Assembly (NCBI GenBank): GCA_003220225.1
Contig: QHRU01000044.1
Span: 12,553-76,552, forward strand
Origin: Candidatus Rokuibacteriota bacterium
GTDB lineage: Bacteria > Methylomirabilota > Methylomirabilia > Rokubacteriales > CSP1-6
Reading direction: 5' to 3'
DNA: 64,000 bases
The notes below the pieces were generated by a model. The model was given only the letters and a program-made list of their open reading frames with translations. It ran no database searches and was not told the origin of the DNA. Below, one piece after another: positions 33,552-41,564 of the stretch (the first letter of the stretch is position 1; each line of letters opens with the position of its first letter). Position numbers and translations under genes: made by a program.

Positions 33552-34327
33552 CGGACCCGGCCTCCGAAGCGCGGGGCGCGCTTTTCCAGGAACGCGGCGG
33601 CCCCCTCGCGCGGCTCGTCGCCGGTGTAGCACGCGGCGAAGGCGTCGATCCCCGCGCGCACCGCCGACGGCAGATCGGTCTCGCGCCAGCGGATCATGAG
33701 CGCCTTCTGCGCGCGGACGGCGCCCGGCGCGCACGCGAGCAGCGCGGCGAGCGTCTCGTCCACCACCGTCGCGAGGGCGGCCGCGTCCACCACGCGGTTG
33801 ACCAGTCCCCACGCGAGCGCGCGCGGGGCATCCACCGGCGTGCCGAGCAGCAGCATCTCCGCCGCGCGGCCGGGGCCGATCAGCGGCGGCAGCAGGGCCG
33901 CCTGGATCACCGACGGCACGCCCACGCGGACCTCCGGCAGGCCGAACGACGCGTCGGCCGCGGCCACGCGCAGGTCGCATGCGAGCGCCAGCTCGAAGCC
34001 GGCGCCGAGGCAGGCGCCGTGCACGGCGGCCAGCACGGGGAACGGCGCACGATGGACGGCGTCGATGGCGGCGCAGAGGTCGGCGATCAGTGACCGCGCC
34101 GAGGTCGTGTCCATGGCGCGCAGCACGTTGACGTCCATGCCGGCGGTGAACGCGCGCCCCCGCCCCGTCACCACCGCGGCGCGGATCGAGGCGTCGCGCG
34201 CGAGCGTCTCGAAGGTCGTGCGCAGGGCGGCGATGAGACCGGGCTCGAAGAGATTCAGGGGCGGCCGGTCGAGCGCACACCAGACGACGTCGCCGCGCCG
34301 CTCGACGGCGAGTGAGGAATCGGCCAT
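33548..34327 (-). CDS. Enoyl-CoA hydratase/isomerase (crotonase) family protein
   Basis: A 259-residue crotonase-fold enzyme. The oxyanion-hole segments are GRAFTAGMDVNVLR and AAVHGACLGAGFELALACD; glutamates at both crotonase catalytic positions are present (GAGFELAL and LPEVRVGVPS), consistent with hydration of 2-enoyl-CoA. ATG 34325-34327 overlaps the rhodanese stop by one base (TGATG). Forms a four-gene unit with rhodanese and HAD. Confidence 0.9.
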   Translation of the reverse strand: MADSSLAVERRGDVVWCALDRPPLNLFEPGLIAALRTTFETLARDASIRAAVVTGRGRAFTAGMDVNVLRAMDTTSARSLIADLCAAIDAVHRAPFPVLAAVHGACLGAGFELALACDLRVAAADASFGLPEVRVGVPSVIQAALLPPLIGPGRAAEMLLLGTPVDAPRALAWGLVNRVVDAAALATVVDETLAALLACAPGAVRAQKALMIRWRETDLPSAVRAGIDAFAACYTGDEPREGAAAFLEKRAPRFGGRVR

Positions 34328-34647
34328 CAGTATCTGCGCATCGTCGGATCGACGGTGCGCGCCCAGGCATCCAGCCCGCCGGCAAGGTTCTTCACGTTCT
34401 TGAACCCGTGCTGCTCGCGCAGGTACTGCGCGACGGCCGCGCTGCGCACGCCCTGATGGCAGTAGACGACGATCTCGTCGCCCGGGTTCAGCTCCTCGGT
34501 CCGCAGCTCGATCTCCTCGATCGGGATGTGGACGGCGTTCTCGAGGCGGCACAGCTTCGTCTCCCAGTCCTGCCGCACGTCGAGCAGCAGCGGCCGGTCG
34601 TTCCGGTCGAGGCGCGCCTTCAGCTCCGTCGGCGTGATCTCGCTCAC
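34327..34647 (-). CDS. Single-domain rhodanese-like sulfurtransferase
   Basis: 106 residues, GlpE/PspE size. Active-site loop CHQGVRS with the persulfide cysteine at Cys63, preceded by LLLDVRQDWE (CH2A motif) and followed by AAVAQYLREQHGFKNVKNLAGG. The loop CxxGxR with a terminal Ser is that of sulfurtransferases such as ThiI/MoeZ-type rhodanese domains. Start GTG 34645-34647. Cytosolic. Confidence 0.93.
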   Translation of the reverse strand: MSEITPTELKARLDRNDRPLLLDVRQDWETKLCRLENAVHIPIEEIELRTEELNPGDEIVVYCHQGVRSAAVAQYLREQHGFKNVKNLAGGLDAWARTVDPTMRRY

Positions 34648-34678
34648 GTGTGCCCCGTGGGTATGAGGCTCCCGCCCA

Positions 34679-35530
34679 TCAGCGCGGCGCGGGCCGGCCG
34701 ACGAGGAAGTCGGCGAGCCAGCCGTTCACGACCTGCGCGTGCTCGATGTGGGGGAAATGGCCGCACGCGTCGAGCCAGCGCACGGTGGCGCGCGCGAAGC
34801 CCTCGGCCGTCTCCGCGCAGTGCGCGGCGGGGACGGCGGGATCCTGGCGGCCGTGGACGAGGAGGACGGGCAGGTCGAGGGTGGCGATGGCGCGCCGGTA
34901 GTCGGCGCTTCGCTCGACGAAGTCGGTGGAGAGCGAGCGCACGGTGGCCAGCCACGCGGCGCGCGCCGCCGCCGTCGTGCGCGTCGCGTACTCCCAGCCG
35001 ACGAGGAACGCCACCTCGTCGGCGAGCGGCGCGTGGAAACACTTGGCGATGGCCGCGCGGTAGAGCCGCGCGCAGCCGCAGAGGGCCAGCGCCTCGCCGA
35101 CGCCCGGCGTCGTCATCAGCCGCGCGCGCCAGCCCGGCCGCCAGCCGAAGCCGGGCACGCAACCCGAGAGCAGCGCCAGCCGCTCGACGCGCGCGGGGTG
35201 CGTGAGCGCGTAGGTCACCGCCACCGCCGCGCCGAGCGAGTGGCCGACGAGCGAGACCTGGGTGACGCCGACGGCGTCGAGGAACGCGTAGAGCGCGCGC
35301 GTGAAGTACGCCAGCGAGTACCCGGCGGACGGCTTGCCGGAGCGTCCGAAGCCCGGCAGGTCCACCGCGTAGACGGTGGCCCGCGCGGCGAGCGAGGGAA
35401 CGTTGTGGCGCCAGGACTCTGCGAAGCCGCCGAGGCCGTGCACGAGGACGACCGCCGGACCGCGGCCTTCGACAAGGTAGTTCAGCGCAAGGCCGTCGAC
35501 CTCGCCGCTCCGGAGCCTCAGTTCCGGCAT
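34679..35530 (-). CDS. Alpha/beta hydrolase (esterase or C-C bond hydrolase type)
   Basis: 283 residues. The serine nucleophile is Ser98 in LVGHSLGAAVA, the oxyanion loop VLVHGLGGFAESW is at 28-40, the acid is in HGRQDPAVP and the histidine in CGHFPHIEH. The set resembles meta-cleavage-product hydrolases and lactonases of the MhpC/DhmA group. ATG at 35528-35530 has no Shine-Dalgarno but a TAGAAT box 9 nt upstream. The 31-bp gap to the rhodanese gene suggests co-transcription. Confidence 0.88.
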   Translation of the reverse strand: MPELRLRSGEVDGLALNYLVEGRGPAVVLVHGLGGFAESWRHNVPSLAARATVYAVDLPGFGRSGKPSAGYSLAYFTRALYAFLDAVGVTQVSLVGHSLGAAVAVTYALTHPARVERLALLSGCVPGFGWRPGWRARLMTTPGVGEALALCGCARLYRAAIAKCFHAPLADEVAFLVGWEYATRTTAAARAAWLATVRSLSTDFVERSADYRRAIATLDLPVLLVHGRQDPAVPAAHCAETAEGFARATVRWLDACGHFPHIEHAQVVNGWLADFLVGRPAPR

Positions 35531-35534
35531 GGGG

Positions 35535-36554
35535 CTAGGATTCTACCAGACCGTCTCCGTCGACGAGGCGGCTGAGCGCCGCGCGATACGGGAAGACGCT
35601 GAACACGCCGCCGGTATGCACGAAGCAGACGCGACGCCCCAGCGCGCGCGGGTCGCGCCGGAGCGTGTCGAGGAGTCCGGTGAAGGCCTTGGCGGTGTAC
35701 ACGGGGTCGAGCACGATGCCCTCGACCCGCGCCAATTTCAGCATGGTGTCGAGCTCGTCCTTCCGCACGGCCGCGCGCCCGACGCCCTGGTAGCCGTCGA
35801 GCAGCCGCACCTCCGCCGGCGGCCGCACGGCGAGGCCGAAGCGGCTGCGCGCGCGCTCGATCACATCGGTGACGTACGCGCGCACGCGCGCGGCCTCCCA
35901 GGCGATGGGCACGCCGACGATCTCGGCGCGCAGGCCCGTGAGCTGCTTGGCCATCAGGAGGCCGGCCTGGCTGCCGCCACTGAAGTCGGTGATGGCGATC
36001 GTGTCGAACTCGGGCGCGCCGTGACGCACTTGCTGCGCGACCTCCTGGCCGCACGCGAGGTACCCGAGCGCGCCCACGACGGTGGCGCCGCTCTCCGGGA
36101 TGATGTACGGGGTCCGTCCCTGGGCCCGCTCGCGCGCAGCGATATCGTGCAGCGTCTCGTCGATCTTCGCCCACTCCGCATCGGTGCAGTAGCGGATGTC
36201 GGCGCCGAGCAGCCGGTCCAACAATAGATTCCCGTCGTACTCGGCGGGCTGCGCGCCCTTGAGCGCCAGCACCGCGCGCAGGCCGAGCCGCGCGCACACC
36301 GCGGCCACGCACCGGCAGCAGTTGGATTGCAGCGTGCCGCACGTGATCAGGGTGTCGGCGCGCTGGGCGAGCGCCTCGCCGACGAGGAACTCCAGCTTGC
36401 GAATCTTGTTGCCGGTCTCCAGCAGCCCGGTGAGGTCGTCCCGCTTGACCCACAGCTCGACACCCAGCTCGGCGGAGAGCCGCTCGAGCTTCAGGAGCGG
36501 CGTGGGCGCGTATGCCAGCTCGACGCGGGGAATCGGCGGGGCCGACGTGGCCAT
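35535..36554 (-). CDS. PLP-dependent D-cysteine desulfhydrase / ACC deaminase family protein
   Basis: A 339-residue fold-type II PLP enzyme. The lysine that binds PLP is Lys50 in ETGNKIRKLEFL, SNCCRCVAAV binds the phosphate region (TLQSNCC), and FSGGSQAG is the second phosphate loop. DcyD, ACC deaminase and L-cysteate lyase share this pattern; the family-wide GNKxRKLE favours D-cysteine desulfhydrase. ATG 36552-36554 lies 7 nt behind a GATAGT box and has no Shine-Dalgarno. Releases sulfide, pyruvate and ammonia if D-cysteine is the substrate. Confidence 0.88.
   Translation of the reverse strand: MATSAPPIPRVELAYAPTPLLKLERLSAELGVELWVKRDDLTGLLETGNKIRKLEFLVGEALAQRADTLITCGTLQSNCCRCVAAVCARLGLRAVLALKGAQPAEYDGNLLLDRLLGADIRYCTDAEWAKIDETLHDIAARERAQGRTPYIIPESGATVVGALGYLACGQEVAQQVRHGAPEFDTIAITDFSGGSQAGLLMAKQLTGLRAEIVGVPIAWEAARVRAYVTDVIERARSRFGLAVRPPAEVRLLDGYQGVGRAAVRKDELDTMLKLARVEGIVLDPVYTAKAFTGLLDTLRRDPRALGRRVCFVHTGGVFSVFPYRAALSRLVDGDGLVES
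35540..35545 (-). promoter_or_regulatory. -10 element upstream of the alpha/beta hydrolase gene, short-leader type
   Basis: TAGAAT on the minus strand (5 of 6 consensus bases) ends 9 nt before the ATG of the hydrolase gene. It lies inside the end of the desulfhydrase gene, so the hydrolase may have its own start site with almost no leader. Confidence 0.45.
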
Positions 36555-36561
36555 TAAAACC

Positions 36562-36567
36562 ACTATC
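36562..36567 (-). promoter_or_regulatory. -10 element upstream of the desulfhydrase gene, leaderless type
   Basis: GATAGT on the minus strand ends exactly 7 nt before the ATG at 36552-36554. It sits next to the stop codon of the DUF72 gene. No Shine-Dalgarno is present in front of the ATG. Confidence 0.45.
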
Positions 36568-37521
36568 TCAGGCGAAGAGGTCGCCTGGCAAGGCATGGCC
36601 GCCGGGCACCGGCTGCCCGAGCAGCTTCTTCATCATCAGGGCGTTGCGCACCGGGTAATCGCGGTTGTTGTTGTTGAACGAGACGTAGACCTGCTCAGCC
36701 TCGCCGGCGGCCTCGTCGATCTCCGGCATCAGCTCGCGCAGCTCCGGCTCGCTGTAGAGGTAGTCGTACTTCTCGCGCACGGCGGGCTCCTCGCCCCGCA
36801 GCTGGCGCATCCAGCCCTCGGCGTTGCGGCCGTGCAGGCGGAAGACGGCGACGGGCGCCGTCACTTCCGCCACGCGCGGCACCGCCCCCGCCACCACGGG
36901 CGCGTCGACGACGACGTGCGCGGCGCCGGCGCGGCGCAGCGTGCCGAGCGCCTCGTGCGCGTGGTCGGGCAGCCACGAGCGGTGCCGGAACTCCACGGCC
37001 ACCGTCCAGCCGGGCAGCCGCGCGGGGAGCGAGGCGAGGTATGCCAGCCGCGCGTCGTCATAGCGCACCCACGGCGCAAGCTGGAAGAGCACGTAGCCGA
37101 GCTTGCCCGCCTCGGCCAGCGGGGCCAGCGCCGCGCGGAACAGCCGGAACGCCTCATCGACCGCCTCGGGCGGAAACTCGCCGGCCTCGATCTCGCCGCG
37201 GTGCGTCCGGCGCGCGCGGGGCGAGACGAGGCGCGCGACGTCGGCGGGCAGCGACTGCGCGCGCGGGTGGTGGCCGGTCATCAGCGCCCACGCCTTGACG
37301 TGGAAGACGAAGCCCGGGGGCGTGCGCTCCGCCCAGCGCCGCACGCTGAGGACGTCGGGGATCGCGTAGTACGACGCGTTGACCTCGACCACGTCGAAGA
37401 CCGAGGCGTAGAAGCGCAGCCGCGCCTCCGCGGACATGGACTTCTTCGGATAGAAGCCGCGCGACTCGATGAGGGCGGGATCCGCCCACGCGCAGATGCC
37501 GACGCGAACGGGCGCGGTCAG
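36568..37521 (-). CDS. DUF72 family protein, probably starting at CTG
   Basis: 317 residues of the DUF72 (YecE) TIM-barrel family: VGICAWADPALIESRGFYPK at the start, YAIPDVLSVRRWAERTPPGF, FHVKAWALMTGHHP, AVEFRHRSWLP and the C-terminal YVSFNNNNRDYPVRNA. The family N-terminus falls at VRVGICAW, but no ATG, GTG or TTG exists in frame close to it. The only candidate is CTG 37519-37521, which overlaps the cyclase stop in a CTGA junction just like the ATGA/GTGA junctions elsewhere here. The first in-frame ATG (SAEARLRF) would remove the first conserved strand. Function of DUF72 is unknown. Confidence 0.85.
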   Translation of the reverse strand: MTAPVRVGICAWADPALIESRGFYPKKSMSAEARLRFYASVFDVVEVNASYYAIPDVLSVRRWAERTPPGFVFHVKAWALMTGHHPRAQSLPADVARLVSPRARRTHRGEIEAGEFPPEAVDEAFRLFRAALAPLAEAGKLGYVLFQLAPWVRYDDARLAYLASLPARLPGWTVAVEFRHRSWLPDHAHEALGTLRRAGAAHVVVDAPVVAGAVPRVAEVTAPVAVFRLHGRNAEGWMRQLRGEEPAVREKYDYLYSEPELRELMPEIDEAAGEAEQVYVSFNNNNRDYPVRNALMMKKLLGQPVPGGHALPGDLFA

Positions 37522-39098
37522 ACGATCTTCTCGTACACCCCGGGCGGGATGACGCGATAGATGCGGATCGGCTGCGAGACGTTCTTGAACGTCTGCTCGC
37601 CGAGGCTCTCGAGCACGAAGTGCTGCCGGATCCGCTCGGCGGTGGCCGGGCCGACCACGATGTCGCCGCCCTGCGCGAACGCGGCGAAGCGCGCCGCGAC
37701 GTTCGTCGTCGAGCCGCTCGCGGTGAAGGTCCACCGCTGGCCGGCGCCGCCGCCGAGCTTGGTGGCGCCCACGAACGCCTCGCCAGTGTTGATGCCCATG
37801 TGCAGCGCCACGGACGGGAAGACGCCGCCGTACTCCTCGTTCAGCGCCGCCGTGCGCTGCCGGATGGCGAAGGCCGCGCGCGTCGCGCTGAGCGCGTGGT
37901 CGGCAGCGCCGCGATCGGACTGGAAGATCACCATCAGGCCGTCGCCGGCCGTCTCGCTGATGTCGCCGTGGTGCAGCTGGATGATCTCGAGGAAGGACGA
38001 AAAGTACGTCTGCACGAGGTGGTTCAGCCGTTTGGGCTCGAGCTGCTCGGAGAGCTTGGTGTAGCCGGCGATGTCGAGGAAAAGGACCGAGACCTCGACG
38101 TTCTTCTTCTCGAGCTCGGTGGCGTTCGGGTTCTGTTCGAGCAAGCGCTTGACGGACTCGGGGACGAACTTCGACAGCTCGCCCTTGAGCTGCTCCAGCA
38201 GCTCGAGACGCTGGCGCGACTCCTGGAGGCTCTGCAGCGCGGTGACCAGCTCCGTGTTCTTGGACTCGAGCTCCGTGTAGGCCTGGGCGAGGCGCCCCGT
38301 CATGTCGTTGAAGGCGATCCCGAGCTGGCCGAGCTCGTCGCGCGCCGCCATCGGCGCCCGGGCGCTGAAGTCGCCCGCCCCCACCCGGCGGGCGACGGAC
38401 GCGAGCTGCTCCACGGGGCGCAGGACGATGCGCCGCATGGCAACGGTGAGCACGGCGCCGGCGGCCACGATGGTGAGAAGGCCGATGGCGAGCTGGCGGT
38501 TCCGGTGCCGCGCCACCTCCGCGAACACGGGCTCCATCGAGTTGGCGACGCGCACGACCGCGCGCACCCGGTGATCGCTGCCGTGGCAGCCCTGGCACTT
38601 CTCCTGGTTGCGGATCGGCGTGAGCAGCGTGAAGTAGCGGACGCCCCCGCGCGCCTCCAGCGCCTCCTGCGTGGCCACCGTCTCGATGGCTCTGGCGAAG
38701 AGCGGATCGTCGATCTTCTTGCCGGGCGGCCGTGCCATCTTCTTGATGTTGCGCATGACGTCGGGGGCCAGCCCGGCGTTCTTGTCGACCTCCATGGCCG
38801 TGCTGAGGTCGGTGAAGGCTTCCATGCCCGTGCGCCGATAGACGTCGAAGGCGTCCACCGGCGAGTTCTGCCGCAGCTCCTGGATCACCGTGCGCGTGAC
38901 GTCGGGGCGCTCCTGGAGCATGGCGCCCTCGATGGAGGCCACGAGGGTGGCGGTGAGCCGCCGCGCCGCGATCTTGTTCTGCTCGATCAGCAGCGCGGCC
39001 TCGCGCTGGATGGTGAGGATCGTGGACACGCCGAAGCCCACGATGAGCACGACGACGATCAGGAGCCCGATCTTCAGCGCGAGCGGCGAGCGGAACAC
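37518..39098 (-). CDS. Membrane-bound class III nucleotide cyclase with a periplasmic c-type haem sensor
   Basis: 526 residues. TM1 at 7-28; a periplasmic domain at 30-200 with the haem c motif Cys168-x-x-Cys-His172 (EKCQGCHGSD), as in Tll0287-like/DUF3365 sensors; TM2 at 203-222; HAMP to about 275; a coiled coil at 268-312; then the class III cyclase domain at 333-510. Metal-binding aspartates are Asp342 (LFLDIAGYTKLSE) and Asp386 (SETAGDGLMVIF), and the transition-state Asn/Arg lie in STTNVAARFAAF. The haem suggests redox, NO or CO sensing coupled to cAMP or cGMP synthesis. GTG start 39096-39098, 10 bp after the TPR gene. Confidence 0.9.
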   Translation of the reverse strand: MFRSPLALKIGLLIVVVLIVGFGVSTILTIQREAALLIEQNKIAARRLTATLVASIEGAMLQERPDVTRTVIQELRQNSPVDAFDVYRRTGMEAFTDLSTAMEVDKNAGLAPDVMRNIKKMARPPGKKIDDPLFARAIETVATQEALEARGGVRYFTLLTPIRNQEKCQGCHGSDHRVRAVVRVANSMEPVFAEVARHRNRQLAIGLLTIVAAGAVLTVAMRRIVLRPVEQLASVARRVGAGDFSARAPMAARDELGQLGIAFNDMTGRLAQAYTELESKNTELVTALQSLQESRQRLELLEQLKGELSKFVPESVKRLLEQNPNATELEKKNVEVSVLFLDIAGYTKLSEQLEPKRLNHLVQTYFSSFLEIIQLHHGDISETAGDGLMVIFQSDRGAADHALSATRAAFAIRQRTAALNEEYGGVFPSVALHMGINTGEAFVGATKLGGGAGQRWTFTASGSTTNVAARFAAFAQGGDIVVGPATAERIRQHFVLESLGEQTFKNVSQPIRIYRVIPPGVYEKIV

Positions 39099-39108
39099 GG
39101 CGGTCGCC

Positions 39109-39561
39109 TCAGCGGCGCGCGGCCTTGGCGATGGCCTGCGCCAGCTCGTCGGCCTCGCGCGGATCGAGCGGCAGCAGGCGCGCGTGCACCGCACGCGCGT
39201 CGTCGAGACGGCCCATCTCGACGTACGCGTGACCCAGGTACTCGAGCGCCTGCGGATAGTTCGGCCGCAGCCGGAGCGCCTCGAGATACGCCTTCACCGA
39301 CTCGTCCCAGTGGCGCTGCTGGCGCAGCGCGTAGCCGAGCCCGTTCCAGGGCTCGGGCAGCTCGGGATCGAGCTGGATCGCCTCGCGGTACTTGCGCTCC
39401 GCGGCCGCCCAGTCGCGGCGCTCGGCGAGCGCGCGTCCCTCGTTGAAGCGCGCCTGGGCGCTGACGGCGCCCCCGTCGGGCACGCGCAACGGCGGGTCGT
39501 CGACGGCGTGCGCCACCGGCGCCATCGCCAGCCACGCGAGCCCGAGCACCGTCCAGCGCAT
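39109..39561 (-). CDS. Periplasmic TPR protein
   Basis: 150 residues with a Sec signal peptide (MRWTVLGLAWLAMAPVAHA, cleavage after AHA) and about three TPR units: ARFNEGRALAERRDWAAAER, PEPWNGLGYALRQQRHWDES and PQALEYLGHAYVEMGRLDDA. ATG 39559-39561 rather than an upstream start, because the signal peptide begins there and a TACCAT box ends 7 nt before it. Co-transcribed with the haem cyclase, so it may interact with its periplasmic domain. Confidence 0.88.
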   Translation of the reverse strand: MRWTVLGLAWLAMAPVAHAVDDPPLRVPDGGAVSAQARFNEGRALAERRDWAAAERKYREAIQLDPELPEPWNGLGYALRQQRHWDESVKAYLEALRLRPNYPQALEYLGHAYVEMGRLDDARAVHARLLPLDPREADELAQAIAKAARR

Positions 39562-39568
39562 CGCGGCG

Positions 39569-39578
39569 ATGGTAGCAT
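39569..39578. promoter_or_regulatory. Bidirectional 10-bp -10 element between the TPR and acyl-CoA ligase genes
   Basis: ATGGTAGCAT. On plus, TAGCAT (39573-39578) ends 7 nt before the ligase GTG (39586). On minus, TACCAT (39569-39574) ends 7 nt before the TPR ATG (39561). The two hexamers share two bases, and the same 12 bp (GATGGTAGCATC) occurs inverted at 48146-48157. Only 24 bp separate the start codons, and neither has a Shine-Dalgarno. Confidence 0.6.
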
Positions 39579-39585
39579 CTGGCGC

Positions 39586-41088
39586 GTGAACCTGGCTCGG
39601 CTCGGAGAAGAGAGCGTCGAGCGCTTCGGCGAGTACACGGCTCTGCACTTCGAGGGGCGCGACCTCACCAACGTGGAGCAGCAGCGAACCGCCGCGCGCG
39701 TGGCGAGGGCGCTCGCGCGCATGGGCGTCAGCCCCGGCGACCGCGTGGTCGTGCTGCTGCCGAACTGTCCCGAGGTGCTCGCGGCCTACACCGGCATCCT
39801 CAAGGCCGGCGCCGTGATCGTGCCGATCGTGTTTCTCCTCTCACCGGACGAGGTGCGCCACATCCTCGCGGACTCCGCGGCGAAGGTGGTGATCACGGCG
39901 CCCGGGCTGGCGGACAAGGTCGAGGGCTGGCCCGGAGACGTGATCCTGGTGGGCGGCGAGGCCCCGGTGTCGACGATGAAGGCCGCGCGGGCGTGGGAGG
40001 AGTGGCTCGCGCGCGAGCCGGACGCGTTCGCCACCGTCGAGCGCGCGGACGGCGATCTCGCGGTGATCCTCTACACCTCGGGCACCACGGGACGGCCGAA
40101 GGGCGTCGCTCTCTCCCACGCGAACCTCGCCAGCAACGCCCGCGCGGCCGCCAGCCTCTACGAGCTCGACCGCGAGCGGTGGAGCCTCGGCGTCCTGCCG
40201 CTCTCGCACTCGTACGGACTCGTGACGCTGAACGCCGGCAACATCCTCGGCACGAAGTCGGTGCTGCTGCGCTGGTTCAATCCCGAGGCGGTGCTGGACG
40301 CGATCGCGCGCTTCCGCGTCCAGAGCATGGCCGGCGTGCCCACGATGTACGTCTACCTCCTCAACTATCCCGACGCGGATCGCTTCGACACCTCGTCGAT
40401 GCGCTCGTGGGGCTCGGGCGCCGCCGCCCTGCCCTCGGAGATCGTGGAGCCGTTCGAGAAGAAGTTCGGCGGGCGGCTGCTCGAGGGCTACGGCCTCACC
40501 GAGGCCTCGCCGGTGGTGAGCACGACCCGCCTGTCGGGGGTGCGCAAGCTCGGCTCGGTGGGCCAGCCGATTCCCGGCGTCGAGGTCACGATCCTCGACG
40601 ACGAGGATCGCGCGCTGCCCGTGGGCGAGACGGGCGAGATCGGCGTGCGGGGCCCGAACGTGATGGTCGGCTACTACGGGCTGCCCGAGGAGACGGCACG
40701 CGCGCTGCGCAACGGCTGGCTGCACACGGGCGACGTCGGCCGGCTGGATGCCGACGGCTTCCTCTACGTGGTCGAGCGGAAGAAGGACCTCATCATCCGC
40801 GGCGGCTTCAACATCTATCCGCGCGAGGTGGAGGAGGTGCTCTACGCCCACCCCGCCGTCGCGGAGGCGGCCGTGGTGGGGATGCACGATCCGCTGATGG
40901 GCGAAGAGGTGTGCGCATTCGTGGCGCTGAAGGGCGGCGCCGCCGCTGATGCCGCGGCGATCATCGGCTTCTGCCAGTCGCGGCTCGCGAAGTACAAGTG
41001 TCCGCGGGAGGTGCGCTTCCTGCCCTCGCTGCCGAAGAATCCGGTCGGGAAGATCCTGAGGAAAGAGCTGCGGACGCTGCTGCGATGA
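39586..41088 (+). CDS. Acyl-CoA synthetase (AMP-forming, long-chain fatty acid-CoA ligase-like)
   Basis: A 500-residue ANL-superfamily enzyme that adenylates a carboxylate and transfers it to CoA. The P-loop is LYTSGTTGRPKGVALSH; GYGLTEASPVVS, TGDVGRLDADGFLYVVERKK with the A5-A8 hinge, and the C-terminal catalytic lysine in NPVGKILRKELR (A10) are intact. Length and motifs fit medium/long-chain fatty acid ligases, but aryl substrates cannot be excluded. GTG 39586-39588 is 7 nt behind a -10 box with no Shine-Dalgarno. The 3' end overlaps the convergent CsbD-like gene. Confidence 0.92.
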   Translation: MNLARLGEESVERFGEYTALHFEGRDLTNVEQQRTAARVARALARMGVSPGDRVVVLLPNCPEVLAAYTGILKAGAVIVPIVFLLSPDEVRHILADSAAKVVITAPGLADKVEGWPGDVILVGGEAPVSTMKAARAWEEWLAREPDAFATVERADGDLAVILYTSGTTGRPKGVALSHANLASNARAAASLYELDRERWSLGVLPLSHSYGLVTLNAGNILGTKSVLLRWFNPEAVLDAIARFRVQSMAGVPTMYVYLLNYPDADRFDTSSMRSWGSGAAALPSEIVEPFEKKFGGRLLEGYGLTEASPVVSTTRLSGVRKLGSVGQPIPGVEVTILDDEDRALPVGETGEIGVRGPNVMVGYYGLPEETARALRNGWLHTGDVGRLDADGFLYVVERKKDLIIRGGFNIYPREVEEVLYAHPAVAEAAVVGMHDPLMGEEVCAFVALKGGAAADAAAIIGFCQSRLAKYKCPREVRFLPSLPKNPVGKILRKELRTLLR

Positions 41089-41250
41089 CGGCTTCACCGA
41101 CCTTCCGCTTGGCCTTGCCGAATTGCCCGCGCAGCTTGCCGGTCGCGCGCTCGGCGCGCCCCTCCGCCTCGAGCTCCGGATCGTTCATGAGCTCGCCGGC
41201 CTCTTCCTTGATGCCTTCTCGGCCTTGCCACGGATCTCGTCGCGATTCAT
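40961..41250 (-). pseudogene. CsbD-like general stress protein, broken by a 1-nt frameshift
   Basis: ATG 41248-41250, behind GGGAGG (4-nt spacing), opens MNRDEIRGKAEK, then the frame ends after SRKRPASS. In the next frame IKEEAGELMNDPELEAEGRA continues, then ERATGKLRGQFGKAKRKVGEAV. Together they give the canonical CsbD sequence (MNKDEIKGKxK…DDPELEAEGKAExxKG). One missing G in the GG after the second lysine codon (about 41212-41216) explains the split. CsbD is a small stress protein of unknown biochemistry. The continued frame runs beyond the usual end, overlapping the ligase gene on the other strand. Confidence 0.75.
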
Positions 41251-41264
41251 GCGCCCTCCCGTTC

Positions 41265-41300
41265 CGGACCGCGAATCGTCGAAAAAAACTGCGCGGTCCG
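41265..41300. promoter_or_regulatory. Inverted repeat with A/T-tract loop in the CsbD leader
   Basis: Perfect 9-bp arms CGGACCGCG (41265-41273) and CGCGGTCCG (41292-41300) flank an 18-base spacer with seven A (U in the CsbD transcript); a second run of seven A follows at 41301. In the CsbD mRNA the hairpin ends 14 nt before the start codon and could hide the ribosome-binding site. Function unknown. Confidence 0.35.
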
Positions 41301-41404
41301 AAAAAAAGATGTGCACGGCCGATGCCAGCGGTCGTTGTCGTGCCGTTTCGCTACACGTGTAAGCGTCGGTTTTTGCGAGATTGGCCAATTTGCGCGTCAG
41401 CCAT

Positions 41405-41433
41405 TTGACACAGCCGGTGGTAGAAGTTTGCCT
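41405..41433 (+). promoter_or_regulatory. Possible promoter of the lytic transglycosylase gene
   Basis: TTGACA (41405-41410, full consensus) is followed after 17 nt by TTGCCT (41428-41433), a weak -10. An alternative pair TTGCGT/TAGGCT with 17-nt spacing lies at 41451-41479. The 41251-41564 gap otherwise holds only the CsbD leader hairpin and is AT-richer than its surroundings. Confidence 0.35.
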
Positions 41434-41564
41434 AAAGACCGACGAGGGGTTGCGTAGCGCACCGCGAGATGCTAGGCTCTCGCTACTTCGACCTTATCCA
41501 TTCTGTCATTCGGTATTCCTCAGTAGGGCCAAAAAGGCTGGCAGTAACACCGAAGGAGGAATGC

